A DNA stretch of 64,000 bases from positions 1-64,000 of the forward strand of contig NZ_RQIH01000014.1 in the NCBI RefSeq assembly GCF_003939025.1, written 5' to 3'. Origin of the DNA: Rhizobium sophoriradicis. Its GTDB lineage: Bacteria > Pseudomonadota > Alphaproteobacteria > Rhizobiales > Rhizobiaceae. The translations under genes and the position numbers were made by a program. Shown here one piece after another: positions 51,436 through 59,962 of the stretch (position 1 is its first letter; each line of letters starts with the position of its first letter). The notes under the pieces are model-generated. The model ran no database searches, was not told where the DNA came from, and saw only the letters and a list, made by a program, of their open reading frames with translations.

Positions 51436-51912
51436 TTACGCTTCTTCCTCGTCCTTCTCCTCGCCGACGGTCAGCGGCCAGTCGACGACGTAATCCTCAA
51501 GATCCTCGATATCGATCTCGGTTTCGCTGATCGTGCGGCCGCGGGCGGAAATGCCGGCTGCATGTACGGTTTCCGGGTCGCCGGAGACGAGCGGATGCCA
51601 CCAGTAGAGATCGTGGCCCTCGTTGACCAGCCGGTAGCCGCAGGTGGGCGGCAGCCAGGCGATCTCAGGCACGTTCTCCTTGGTCAGTTGCACACAGTCC
51701 GGCACGAAATCCCAGCGATTCGCATAGCTCGAGCAGCGACAGCTCTGGCCGTCGAGCAGCTTGCAGCTGACCGAGGTGAAATAGATATCGCCGCTATCCC
51801 ATTCCTCGATCTTGTTGAGACAACAGAGGCCGCAGCCGTCGCAAAGGCTTTCCCATTCGGCCGCGGTCATTTCGGCCAGCGTCTTGCTCTTCCAGAAGGG
51901 CAGATCGTTCAT
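51436..51912 (-). CDS. YcgN (UPF0260) family cysteine-cluster protein
   Basis: The 158-residue protein matches the YcgN/UPF0260 family, with eight or more conserved Cys: CDGCGLCC near residues 24-31, SCKLLDG, SCRCSSYANRWDFVPDC, and LPPTCGYRLVNEGHDLYWWH. The family has a zinc/iron-sulfur-type cysteine cluster (YkgJ superfamily) but unknown activity. ATG 51912 is chosen by homology; upstream sequence is open on this strand but contains the 21-bp tandem repeat and does not look coding. It is divergent from the PBP1A gene. The C-terminus is very acidic. Confidence 0.92.
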   Translation of the reverse strand: MNDLPFWKSKTLAEMTAAEWESLCDGCGLCCLNKIEEWDSGDIYFTSVSCKLLDGQSCRCSSYANRWDFVPDCVQLTKENVPEIAWLPPTCGYRLVNEGHDLYWWHPLVSGDPETVHAAGISARGRTISETEIDIEDLEDYVVDWPLTVGEEKDEEEA

Positions 51913-52005
51913 CGTTCGTTTCTTGCAACAGCGGCCCGCAAATTCGCGTGACCACCGCTCTACTCTCTTGTTATCCGCCACAAAATCAATCAATTCTTCA
52001 GCATG

Positions 52006-52047
52006 CTCCTGGTACCGGAGAACTTTCTCCTGGTATCGGAGAGCTTT
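52006..52047. repeat. Tandem 21-bp palindromic repeat
   Basis: Two 21-bp units (starting CTCCTGGTACCGGAG and CTCCTGGTATCGGAG, both followed by A/G CTTT) lie head to tail. Each unit is itself a dyad, CTCC-GGTACC-GGAG. They sit in the 216-bp gap between the divergent YcgN and PBP1A genes. They could be tandem operators or a structured leader; a regulator is not evident. Confidence 0.6.
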
Positions 52048-52128
52048 TCGGGCCCATCGGGCCTCGCGCTTTCGCCGCTTTCCGGCTGCCGGACATGAGG
52101 CAGGCGCGATCAGGCGGGAATACAGGAC

Positions 52129-54312
52129 GTGCAGGATCCGGACAACCCTGAAAAAGGGCCTGAAAACGAGACAGAAAAGCAGGCCGCTGACCCCGGCAGG
52201 CGGCCGGCGAAGAGCCGTCACATTCTGCTGCGCATCGATTCGTGGATCGATTCGACCGTCTGGAACGCCGGCTTCCGCGCCGCCGAGATCTGGGAAGACA
52301 CCACTATCTTCTTCCGCCGTTTCCGCGTGCGCGGCTGGAAGCGCGTGGTCTTCGAACTGGCCGGCGAAGGGCTGACCCTCGGCACGGTCGGCGCGGTGCT
52401 GATGCTGGTGCTTGCCCAGCCGGCCTTCGAAGCGACCAAGGAGGACTGGCGCAACCGCGGCGATTTCGCCGTCACCTTCACCGACCGCTACGGCAACGTC
52501 ATCGGCCATCGCGGCGTCATCCATCAGAATTCGGTGCCGATCGACGAACTGCCGGACTCCCTGATCAAATCGGTGCTCGCCACCGAAGACAGGCGCTTCT
52601 TCGACCATTTTGGCATCGACGCCATCGGTCTCTTCCGCGCCATGGTCACCAACGCCCAGGCCGGCGAAGTCGTGCAGGGCGGCTCGACGCTGACGCAGCA
52701 GCTCGCCAAGAACCTGTTCCTTTCCAACGAGCGTTCGATCGACCGCAAGGTCACCGAAGCCTTCCTGGCGCTATGGCTCGAGGCCAACCTATCCAAGAAG
52801 GAAATCCTCTCCACCTATCTCGACCGCGCCTATATGGGCGGCGGCACGTTTGGCGCGGCCGCGGCGGCGCAGTTTTATTTCGGCAAGAACATCACCGATG
52901 TGAACCTTGCCGAATCCGCCATGCTCGCCGGCCTGTTCAAGGCGCCGGCGAAATATGCGCCGCATGTCAACCTGCCGGCGGCGCGTGCCCGCGCCAACGA
53001 AGTGCTGACCAACCTCGTGCAGAGCGGGCTGATGACCGAGGGCCAGGTGATCGCCGCCCGACGCAGCCCAGCGACCGTCGTCGACCGCAACGAGGTGGAA
53101 TCGCCCGATTTCTTCCTCGACTGGGCCTTCGACGAGGTGCAGCGGCTTTCGCCGCGTTTCCACCAGCATTCACTGATCGTGCGCACGACGATCGACATGG
53201 GCATCCAGAAGGCGGCCGAGGATTCGGTCGAGACGTCGCTGCGCGAATATGGCGAGGCTTACCACGCCAAGCAGGGCGCCCTGGTGATGATCGAAAACGG
53301 CGGCGCCGTGCGCGCCATGGTCGGTGGGCGCGATTACGGCGAAAGCCAGTTCAACCGCGCCACCAGGGCGCTGCGCCAGCCGGGCTCCTCCTTCAAGGTC
53401 TATACCTATGCCCTGGCGATGGAGAGCGGGATGACGCCGCAGACGACGATCGTCGACGCGCCGATCTACTGGGGCAATTGGAGCCCGCATAATTACGCCA
53501 ACCGCTATGTCGGACGCATCACGCTCGAGACCGCGATCGCTCAGTCGATCAACACCGTGCCGGTGCGGCTCGCCAAGGAGAAGCTCGGCATTCAGCCGAT
53601 CCGGGCGATGGCGAAAAACCTCGGTGTCGAAACGCCGATCCGCGACGACGTCACCATTCCGATCGGCACCTCCGAAGTGACTGTGCTCGACCAGGCGACG
53701 GCCTATGCCACCTTCCCGGCCGGCGGATATCAGTCGCGCCGCCACGGCATCAGCCAGATCCTCGATTACGAGGGCGATGTGCTCTATGATTTCGACCGTG
53801 ACGAGCCGGCGCCCAAACGCGTGCTGTCGGAACAGGCCGATGCCTATATGAACCAGATGCTGTCGCGCGTGCCCTATGTCGGCACCGCGCGCAAGGCAGC
53901 TCTCGACAACGGCGTTTTGACCGCCGGCAAGACCGGCACGACCCAGGCCTATCGCGACGCCTGGTTCGTCGGTTTCACCGGCAACTACACCTGCGCCGTC
54001 TGGTTCGGCAATGACGACTACACCTCGACCAATGAGATGACCGGCGGCTCGCTGCCGGCGATGACCTTCAAGCGCGCCATGGACTATGCCCATCAGGGCG
54101 TGACGCTGCGCGCCATCCCCGGCGTGGAAAACCCCCTGCCCTCAGAAAAGGACCTCGCCAAGACCGTCGCCGCCAAGCCGCAGGACGGATTACCGCAGCT
54201 CATCAGGCCGCGCATGCTTTCGGTACAATCGACGAATATCCTCAAAGACCTCGGCAAAAAGCTGAAGGATGCCGCCCCGCTGGCGCCGGCGAAGCTGGCG
54301 AGCGCGGAGTAG
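52129..54312 (+). CDS. Class A penicillin-binding protein (transglycosylase/transpeptidase)
   Basis: The 727-residue bifunctional PBP has a cytoplasmic N-terminus and one membrane helix near 84-102. The GT51 domain shows ATEDRRFFDHFGID (catalytic Glu), GGSTLTQQLAKN and KVTEAFLALWLE. The transpeptidase domain has SxxK in RQPGSSFKVYTYALA near 425, SxN in IAQSINTVPVR and KTGTT near 606. It polymerises and crosslinks peptidoglycan at the inner membrane. The start is GTG 52129 (AGGAC just before). It is similar to MrcA/PBP1a-type proteins of rhizobia; which paralogue is not resolvable here. A RIME-like element follows. Confidence 0.94.
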   Translation: MQDPDNPEKGPENETEKQAADPGRRPAKSRHILLRIDSWIDSTVWNAGFRAAEIWEDTTIFFRRFRVRGWKRVVFELAGEGLTLGTVGAVLMLVLAQPAFEATKEDWRNRGDFAVTFTDRYGNVIGHRGVIHQNSVPIDELPDSLIKSVLATEDRRFFDHFGIDAIGLFRAMVTNAQAGEVVQGGSTLTQQLAKNLFLSNERSIDRKVTEAFLALWLEANLSKKEILSTYLDRAYMGGGTFGAAAAAQFYFGKNITDVNLAESAMLAGLFKAPAKYAPHVNLPAARARANEVLTNLVQSGLMTEGQVIAARRSPATVVDRNEVESPDFFLDWAFDEVQRLSPRFHQHSLIVRTTIDMGIQKAAEDSVETSLREYGEAYHAKQGALVMIENGGAVRAMVGGRDYGESQFNRATRALRQPGSSFKVYTYALAMESGMTPQTTIVDAPIYWGNWSPHNYANRYVGRITLETAIAQSINTVPVRLAKEKLGIQPIRAMAKNLGVETPIRDDVTIPIGTSEVTVLDQATAYATFPAGGYQSRRHGISQILDYEGDVLYDFDRDEPAPKRVLSEQADAYMNQMLSRVPYVGTARKAALDNGVLTAGKTGTTQAYRDAWFVGFTGNYTCAVWFGNDDYTSTNEMTGGSLPAMTFKRAMDYAHQGVTLRAIPGVENPLPSEKDLAKTVAAKPQDGLPQLIRPRMLSVQSTNILKDLGKKLKDAAPLAPAKLASAE

Positions 54313-54341
54313 CCCAGACCCAGGAAGATCGGCGAGACCAG

Positions 54342-54511
54342 CCCCTCATCCGGCTGCCGCCACCGACCGGGGTCGAGCCACGGGTCTCGACTCGTCCTTC
54401 GGACCCGGAAATGGGGCGAAGGGACCTAGCCGCAACCTCTCCGTCCCCACCGGCCTCTGGCGGGGCACGTCCCCTCGTCCCGTTTACGGGGAGAGGGTTA
54501 GGGTGAGGGGC
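54342..54511. repeat. RIME-like mosaic element downstream of PBP gene
   Basis: The 170-bp segment is bounded by GCCCCTCATCC at the left and GGGTGAGGGGC at the right, inverted repeats with one mismatch. Inside are CCCCGTTTACGGGG-like and CTGGCGGGGCACGTCCC stretches typical of rhizobial RIME elements. It separates the PBP gene from the DUF1214 gene and may act as transcript end or processing structure. Confidence 0.78.
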
Positions 54512-54629
54512 CGTGTTGCCGCATTCAGCACGGCCGCGGACAGATCGGCGTCCATGTCGTCGCACGCCATTCCACCCTGCCAGAATCAGTGGTAACCCTT
54601 TCATCCGATATGGTTTCCAAGGTCATAAC

Positions 54630-55217
54630 GTGTTTCGATTCCCCCTTTTCATCCTGATCACGCTGATCGTCGCCTTTGGCGGCGGGATCATGATTTCGCT
54701 GTATGCGCTGGATGCGACGCAGGGTTTCGGAGCGATCAAGCTTGGCGCCTGGGAGGCTTTTCCGGCGTTGCAGACGGTTGATGCCGATCCTTACGCCAAG
54801 TCGCACCGGGCGCGCGCCGGCAAGCTGCTCTATGGCAGCGCCGAGGGACTGACCTTCACGGCGAGCGTCGACGACGAGGGGGCGCGGCTGAATGCCGGCT
54901 GCCGCTACCGCATCAGCGGGCAGACGCCGCCCGCCCGGCTGTGGACGCTTTTTACCGCCGACAATGGCGGCAATCCGGCGGCGGTGAAGACTGGGCTTCC
55001 CTCGGCGCTGAACTCCTGGACGGTGCTGCGCCAGCCCGACAGCAGCTTCTCGATCGAGATCTCCGCCGTCGCGCAGCCGGGCAATTGGCTGGCCCTGCCG
55101 CAGGCCGGCACCTTCCGGCTGGTGCTGACCTTGTTCGATACGCCGACGGCCGGCAGTTCCGGCGTGATCGACCTCGCCATGCCCAAGCTCACCAAGACCG
55201 GATGCGGCAATGCTTAG
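54630..55217 (+). CDS. DUF1214 family exported/membrane-anchored protein
   Basis: The 195-residue protein starts at GTG 54630 (AAGG upstream) with a membrane anchor or signal (FRFPLFILITLIVAFGGGIM). A DUF1214 beta domain follows (YRISGQTPPARLWTLFTADN and SSFSIEISAVAQPGNWLALP). DUF1214 commonly pairs with DUF1254, and the next gene encodes that domain, overlapping by 8 bp. Function of the pair is unknown; both appear to lie at the periplasmic side of the inner membrane. Confidence 0.87.
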   Translation: MFRFPLFILITLIVAFGGGIMISLYALDATQGFGAIKLGAWEAFPALQTVDADPYAKSHRARAGKLLYGSAEGLTFTASVDDEGARLNAGCRYRISGQTPPARLWTLFTADNGGNPAAVKTGLPSALNSWTVLRQPDSSFSIEISAVAQPGNWLALPQAGTFRLVLTLFDTPTAGSSGVIDLAMPKLTKTGCGNA

Positions 55218-55758
55218 GATCGTTTTCGCCATCCTGACCGGGCTTTTCGGCGCAGCGCTTCTGCATCTGGTCATCATCCTTTCGCTGCCGCATTTCACCG
55301 GCAGGGACGCGGCGACCCGGGTGCAGGCGGAAGGCGACCTCAACAATTTCTACCTGCTGAACGACCAGTATGACGAGGCCGGGCTTGCCAATGGCGACCC
55401 CTTCGTGCGCACCGCCGTCTGCTCCTTCGATGTCGAGGATGGGCCGGTGCATTTCACCGCCAGGGGCAACGTGCCCTTCTGGTCGATCGCCATCTACGAC
55501 AGCGCCTCCAACGAAGTCTTCAGCATGAATGACAGGACTTCGGTCGGCGGCGCGCTCGATGTGCTGGCCGGCGGTCCGATCCAGCTGACGGACCTGCGCA
55601 AGAACCTGCCACGGGAGCTGGAACAGGCGATCCTGGTGGAAATGGCGCGGCCGGACGGTTACGCCGTGCTGCGGACGCTGGCGCCGCAGGCGAGTTTCGA
55701 TGAGGCCGCACGGAACTTCCTGACGGAAGCCGGCTGCGAGCAGTTCAGCGCCCGCTAA
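55210..55758 (+). CDS. DUF1254 family membrane-anchored protein
   Basis: The 182-residue protein has an N-terminal membrane segment (LRIVFAILTGLFGAALLHLVII) followed by a DUF1254-type domain (DPFVRTAVCSFDVEDGPVHF and VPFWSIAIYDSASNEVFSMN). It overlaps the DUF1214 gene by 8 bp. In many genomes the two domains are fused in one larger protein; here they are two short anchored proteins in reverse domain order. The product ends 14 bp before the convergent small gene. Function is unknown. Confidence 0.86.
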   Translation: MLRIVFAILTGLFGAALLHLVIILSLPHFTGRDAATRVQAEGDLNNFYLLNDQYDEAGLANGDPFVRTAVCSFDVEDGPVHFTARGNVPFWSIAIYDSASNEVFSMNDRTSVGGALDVLAGGPIQLTDLRKNLPRELEQAILVEMARPDGYAVLRTLAPQASFDEAARNFLTEAGCEQFSAR

Positions 55759-55771
55759 GGTTGAACCGACA

Positions 55772-55939
55772 TTACTTCTTGCTGGCGCGCGGCGCGGGCG
55801 CCGGGCCATGTCTGGGGGGCTCGGCCAGCCGCTCGTAGCGGACACCGGTGAACCAGAGGATCTTGGCTTCGCGGGGTTCCTTGTCCTGAGGACGCGGCGC
55901 CCGCGGTCGCCGATCCGCCAATGCGACTACTATTGCCAT
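55772..55939 (-). CDS. Small basic protein, 55 aa, KILWFTGVRYER motif
   Basis: The frame starts at ATG 55939, with GGAGACGAGA directly upstream at good spacing (a second ATG 12 bases earlier overlaps that site). The product is rich in Arg and Pro (LADRRPRAPRPQDKEPREAK) and contains ILWFTGVRYERLAE before a Pro/Ala/Arg tail. Short proteins with an FTGVRYER core recur in alphaproteobacterial genomes, to my recollection, without known function. No membrane segment or Cys is present. Confidence 0.68.
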   Translation of the reverse strand: MAIVVALADRRPRAPRPQDKEPREAKILWFTGVRYERLAEPPRHGPAPAPRASKK

Positions 55940-56979
55940 TCTCGTCTCCATGCACTGCCCGAGACGGATGAACTTGCGATGGATTTCACCCTGCCCGCCA
56001 ATCTGCGGGCCGGCGCGTCCTGCGGTGCCGGCATGACCGAACCGAGGGCATTCGCGCCTTTCCCACGGCACCTGACTGAAATACCGTGATGCGGAGTTTC
56101 GACGATCCAACCACTCAAATCGCGTCGTTCCTATCCGAATTGAGACACATGACAGTTAACAGTTTACTAATATTCAGCGCTTGCCAAACACAGTTCCCCT
56201 GACTTCCTCTTTAACGCATGAAGCGCCGGTTTGGTTTCATGCCGCCTGCGCGCGGGTTCTGGCACCCGTTGAAGGATAAAATCGGAGGTAATTCATATCG
56301 TTGGCAATGCAGCCACGACCCCGCGCGCCGGCGGCGCTGCAGGTGTTGCAAATATGCGGCAGACCGACATCCGTTGCGTCGCACCCCAGGATCGGGACGA
56401 TCCGCCCTCAATCGGAGAGCGGGGTTGCGGCCATCGCCGACCCGCGAATCGTTCCAGACGCGAGCGGCAGCGAAGGGCAACAAGCCCTGCCGGTGATTCC
56501 CATCCTTGTTCGAAGACTCGGATATCGCGGAGCTACCGCACCAACGGAATATCAGCAGCGAGAGCCTTAAGACGCCGTCTGCAGCATCAAGCAAGGTGTG
56601 CACTGGAGCGATGATGACAGCCACGCAAAAGCTGCTTCACGCCCGCAAGATGACAGCAGGACTAACTGTCGCTGCGGTCGAACGAGCGATCGGAAGCCCT
56701 CAGAGCAGGCCTTCAAAAAGCACAGGGATTTCTGTTGCCGGCTAATTATCCAGCAACACGTCACACGTGTGTATTTCTGTTGCATTTTAATAAAATCTTC
56801 AGCATGCATTAACCGTACCGGTGTAGGATTTGTTCATATCCGTGCGGTCCGACCGGTGTCCCGCCAGCGCTATCGGCCCACGGTTTCCCTTGGTTCTGCG
56901 TTTTCAGGGTGTGCGTGTGCGTGACCGGTTTCGAGACCTCGAGGGCCCCTTGGCCGTCAGGAAAAAGGACGTGGTGTTA
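55940..56979. other. Long intergenic region, no convincing gene
   Basis: This 1040-bp gap has lower GC in its first and last thirds. Features seen are a near-consensus CtrA box (TTAA-CAGTTTA-CTAA, 56156-56170), a CACACGTGTG palindrome (56762-56771) and an AT-rich stretch before the DUF2336 gene. Short frames exist on both strands; a plausible run (VIHIVGNAATTPRAGGAAG) near 56290-56350 soon loses frame, so a decayed gene is possible. Nothing is supported as coding. Confidence 0.5.
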
Positions 56980-57966
56980 ATGGCGACTGTCAGCAGTTTC
57001 GAGAGCCTGTCACATCCGACACGATCCGAACTGCGTCAATTCGCCGAGCTTTTCACACCGCTGTTCCAGGCCTCCTCCGATGAGGCCAAGCGCCAGGCCG
57101 TCGCCGCCCTTTCGCAATGCCAGACCATGCCGGCAGCCGTGGCGCTGTTCATCGGCAATCAGCCGATCGAGATCGCCGCGCCCTTTCTTGCCGCCTCCAA
57201 GGCCATTGCCGACGACACGCTGATCACCATTGCGCGCATGCAGGGCGCGGCGCATGTCAGGGCGATCGTCAGCCGCGAATCGCTCTCGCCGAAGGTCATC
57301 GACGCGCTGGTGGCGTTGCGCCAGACCCAGCCGCGACCCGCGGCCCCTGCGGCGCCGATCACAGAATCGGAGGCCGTGCCGCTGTCGCCGGTCCCGGCCG
57401 AGAGCAACGAGGCCGAAGCGCTGGCGGAACAGCGTATCGCCAATGAAGAAGCGTTGCGCGAACGCATTCTCGACCTTGCCGGCCATCTCGGCCGCAAGGA
57501 CGATGACAGGCTCGGCCTGCGCACGCTGACCGACATTCAGGAGGCGCTGCTGGTGCGCTTCGCCCGCCTGCGCGAGGCAACCCATTTCGCGACCGCGCTC
57601 GCCGATGCGCTTTCGGCCAGCCGCTGGCTTGCCGAACGCATCATGCTCGATCTATCGGGCCAGCAGCTCGCCACGACGTTGACGAGCCTCGGCATGGGGT
57701 TTCTCGACGCCGTCCTCGTGCTGGAAAGGTTCTATCCGCACCTGGCCGAACAGCAGCATAATGTCACGCGCGCCTGGATGGTGCTTGATGGGCTCGATCC
57801 GGAAGAATGCCACGAAAGGGTAGAGGCCTGGCGGCGCGCCGACCGCTACACCTACAAGCCGGAGGCGGCTGTTACGCCGGCCCGCGAGGAAACGGAGAGC
57901 CACCGCTTCGTCCGCCAGGCGCCGGTGCAGCGCGACATGCGCGTGCTCGGACGGCGGTCACGCTGA
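56980..57966 (+). CDS. DUF2336 family protein
   Basis: The 328-residue soluble protein matches DUF2336, an alpha-helical repeat family of alphaproteobacteria. It contains LSHPTRSELRQFAELFTPLF, AVALFIGNQPIEIAAPFLAA and SRESLSPKVIDALVALRQTQ, then a Pro-rich linker (about 115-150) and a second helical half. ATG 56980 has AAGGA 10 nt upstream. HEAT-like scaffold function is a reasonable inference; some DUF2336 proteins occur near chemotaxis or two-component genes. It converges on a DUF1491 gene 8 bp away. Confidence 0.87.
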   Translation: MATVSSFESLSHPTRSELRQFAELFTPLFQASSDEAKRQAVAALSQCQTMPAAVALFIGNQPIEIAAPFLAASKAIADDTLITIARMQGAAHVRAIVSRESLSPKVIDALVALRQTQPRPAAPAAPITESEAVPLSPVPAESNEAEALAEQRIANEEALRERILDLAGHLGRKDDDRLGLRTLTDIQEALLVRFARLREATHFATALADALSASRWLAERIMLDLSGQQLATTLTSLGMGFLDAVLVLERFYPHLAEQQHNVTRAWMVLDGLDPEECHERVEAWRRADRYTYKPEAAVTPAREETESHRFVRQAPVQRDMRVLGRRSR

Positions 57967-57974
57967 GCTGACGC

Positions 57975-58319
57975 TCAACCTTTCCCCGCAAGCGGGATCA
58001 TGTCGCCCAATTCCTCCGCCTCCAGTTCGACGATCCACAGATCGGGGTCGAAGCGGCGTTCGCGCTCCAGCATCGCCCGCACCGCCTCCGGCTCGCTGCG
58101 CGCAAGACGGATTTCGAACAGGCGATCGCGGATCTCGTCTTCGCCGAAGGCGGTCTGCGGCGCCGGCGCATAAAGCGTTTCCAGGCCGTCGCGAAAGTGC
58201 TGACGGATGAAGATCGCACCCGCCTCCTCGGCCCCCTTCTTCTCGACAGCGGCGAAATCGCCGCTGGCGAAGACCCGGCGCAAAAGGGAGGAAACGAAGA
58301 TATCGGCGCGTAATCTCAT
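57975..58319 (-). CDS. DUF1491 family protein
   Basis: The 114-residue protein matches DUF1491: it begins MRLRADIFVSSLLRRVFASG, has AEEAGAIFIRQHFRDGLETL in the centre and ends with DPDLWIVELEAEELGD. The family is small, soluble and largely alphaproteobacterial, without known activity. It lies 61 bp downstream of the chemoreceptor gene in the same orientation and may share its transcript. The start ATG 58319 is the natural one. Confidence 0.9.
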   Translation of the reverse strand: MRLRADIFVSSLLRRVFASGDFAAVEKKGAEEAGAIFIRQHFRDGLETLYAPAPQTAFGEDEIRDRLFEIRLARSEPEAVRAMLERERRFDPDLWIVELEAEELGDMIPLAGKG

Positions 58320-58380
58320 CGGCGCGGTATAGACCGGCGCGCCGGCATCGGCAATCGGCGCTCGGATGTTGCCGGATGCG

Positions 58381-59829
58381 TCAAACCTTGACCGCCAGCC
58401 GCAATCCGCCCCAATGGCGGCCGCGCACGGTGATCGGCGCGGAAATATCCTTCATCATCACGAAATTGCCGCCGCCCATGTCGCGCCGATAGGTCTGGAC
58501 GAGGAAAGGCGCGGTGCTGCGGCCGGCGGCCAGGCCGACACGATCGGCGAAGATGCGGCGATTGCGGCAGTTGGCGGTGTTCCAGACGGCGTCGCCCGGC
58601 CGCTGCGGCTGCGAGAACTTCCGGTTATGGGTCGGCAGATAGCCATTCTCGTCGATCGCCGCGCAGAAGGCGACGCGCTCGTCCAGAGCAAGGAGCGGCT
58701 CCTGGATCGGCGGCAGCAGGCGGTCGGTGAGCTCGGTGAAGGCCGCCATCATCTGCGCAGGATCGGTGCCCGGTATCGGCCGGTAGCGGCGGTCGAAGAG
58801 GGCGTCGAGGCCGATCTGGCCCTCGGCGACGGCCCGTTCGAATGCGGCTGATATCTGCTTTGCCACCGCTTGCGCTTTCTCGATCCAGCGGCTGTCGGCG
58901 GTCTTCACGCCGGCGCTCGCCGTCAGCTGGACCAGGGTTTCGGAGAGACCGACGACACTGTCGACCCGTTTTGCCGCCTGCTGCAGGGCGACATTCGAAC
59001 CGGCGACCTCGCCGGACATCTCGCTGAGCTTTTCGACGAAACCGGCGCATTGCTGGTCGACCGCCTCGGTGGTGTTGGCCATGACGGTGGAACTGTCGAG
59101 GATGCGGGTGATGACATGTTCCATGCTTTCGAAGGCACCGCGCATCGCCTCGGACTTGTCGCGGACTCCGGCAGCACTGTTGCGCGCATCGCCGCCGACC
59201 ACCGACAGCCGGTCGATCTTCACCCGCAATTCGTCCAGCGTGTCCTGGATCGAGCCGGTCGCCTTCGAGGTTTGCAGCGAAAGCGCACGGACCTCGGCGG
59301 CGACGACTGCGAAACCCTTGCCGGCATCGCCGGCGCGCGCTGCTTCGATCGCGGCATTCAGCGCCAGAAGGTTGGTCTGGCGGGCAATGGTGCTGATCTC
59401 ATCGGCGATCTTGTCGACATCGGCCAGCGACTTCGAAAAGCCGGCGATTTCGGCACCGATGACGTTGGAGGACTGAACCATGTGGCCGATCTCGGCGACG
59501 GAGCCGGACAGGCGGTTGGCCGATTCCTTCAGCATCTGGCGGGCTTCGGCCGCGGTGCGGTCGGTCTCGCGCAGCGACAGGGCGACAGAGCGGTTGGTTT
59601 CGGCAATCGAAAGCGCGGTGCGGGTGACATGATCGAAGGCGGAGGCATGGCGGGCCGACATCGCCGCCATGTCCTGAATGGCGCCGGCAATATCCACAAG
59701 ATCGATGCCAAGCGTCGAGGCCTCCTCGGCAAGGCGCTGCAGGATGTGACGCAAGGCCGTGCGATCGGGGCCTTCCGCTTCGACGGCCGGTTCTCCGGCC
59801 AGATCGTCTATCGCCTTCAACGCATGCAT
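58381..59829 (-). CDS. Soluble methyl-accepting chemotaxis protein with C-terminal sensor region
   Basis: The 482-residue chemoreceptor has no membrane segment. The signalling hairpin (about 90-290) contains the conserved tip ISTIARQTNLLALNAAIEAA followed by RAGDAGKGFAVVAAEVRAL. The C-terminal third (about 320-480) is a globular, PAS/Cache-like region with ALDERVAFCAAIDENGYLPT, NRRIFADRVGLAAGRSTAPF and QTYRRDMGGGNFVMMKDISA. The sensory part thus follows rather than precedes the signalling part. It would feed the CheA/CheW system from the cytoplasm; no che genes are nearby. The ligand is unknown. Confidence 0.9.
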   Translation of the reverse strand: MHALKAIDDLAGEPAVEAEGPDRTALRHILQRLAEEASTLGIDLVDIAGAIQDMAAMSARHASAFDHVTRTALSIAETNRSVALSLRETDRTAAEARQMLKESANRLSGSVAEIGHMVQSSNVIGAEIAGFSKSLADVDKIADEISTIARQTNLLALNAAIEAARAGDAGKGFAVVAAEVRALSLQTSKATGSIQDTLDELRVKIDRLSVVGGDARNSAAGVRDKSEAMRGAFESMEHVITRILDSSTVMANTTEAVDQQCAGFVEKLSEMSGEVAGSNVALQQAAKRVDSVVGLSETLVQLTASAGVKTADSRWIEKAQAVAKQISAAFERAVAEGQIGLDALFDRRYRPIPGTDPAQMMAAFTELTDRLLPPIQEPLLALDERVAFCAAIDENGYLPTHNRKFSQPQRPGDAVWNTANCRNRRIFADRVGLAAGRSTAPFLVQTYRRDMGGGNFVMMKDISAPITVRGRHWGGLRLAVKV

Positions 59830-59962
59830 GACCGACGTTCCCCCGCCTCAATCGGCAAAGCTTCGATCAACATGGTTAATAAGTTGCAAACGGCGCCAGC
59901 GTCTTAGACTTAGGTTGTAGAGCCTCGAGTGAGGCTTGCGGCTGCACGCTGCGCGAAACGTC

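Noticed and set aside
51913..52608. Upstream extension of the YcgN-family frame on the minus strand
   Set aside because: It reads through the 21-bp tandem repeat and antisense to the PBP gene; the family N-terminus begins at ATG 51912.
59921..59936. AGCCTC/GAGGCT hairpin between the chemoreceptor and the peptidoglycan-binding gene
   Set aside because: Only 6-bp arms with no T-run on either strand; not supported as a terminator.
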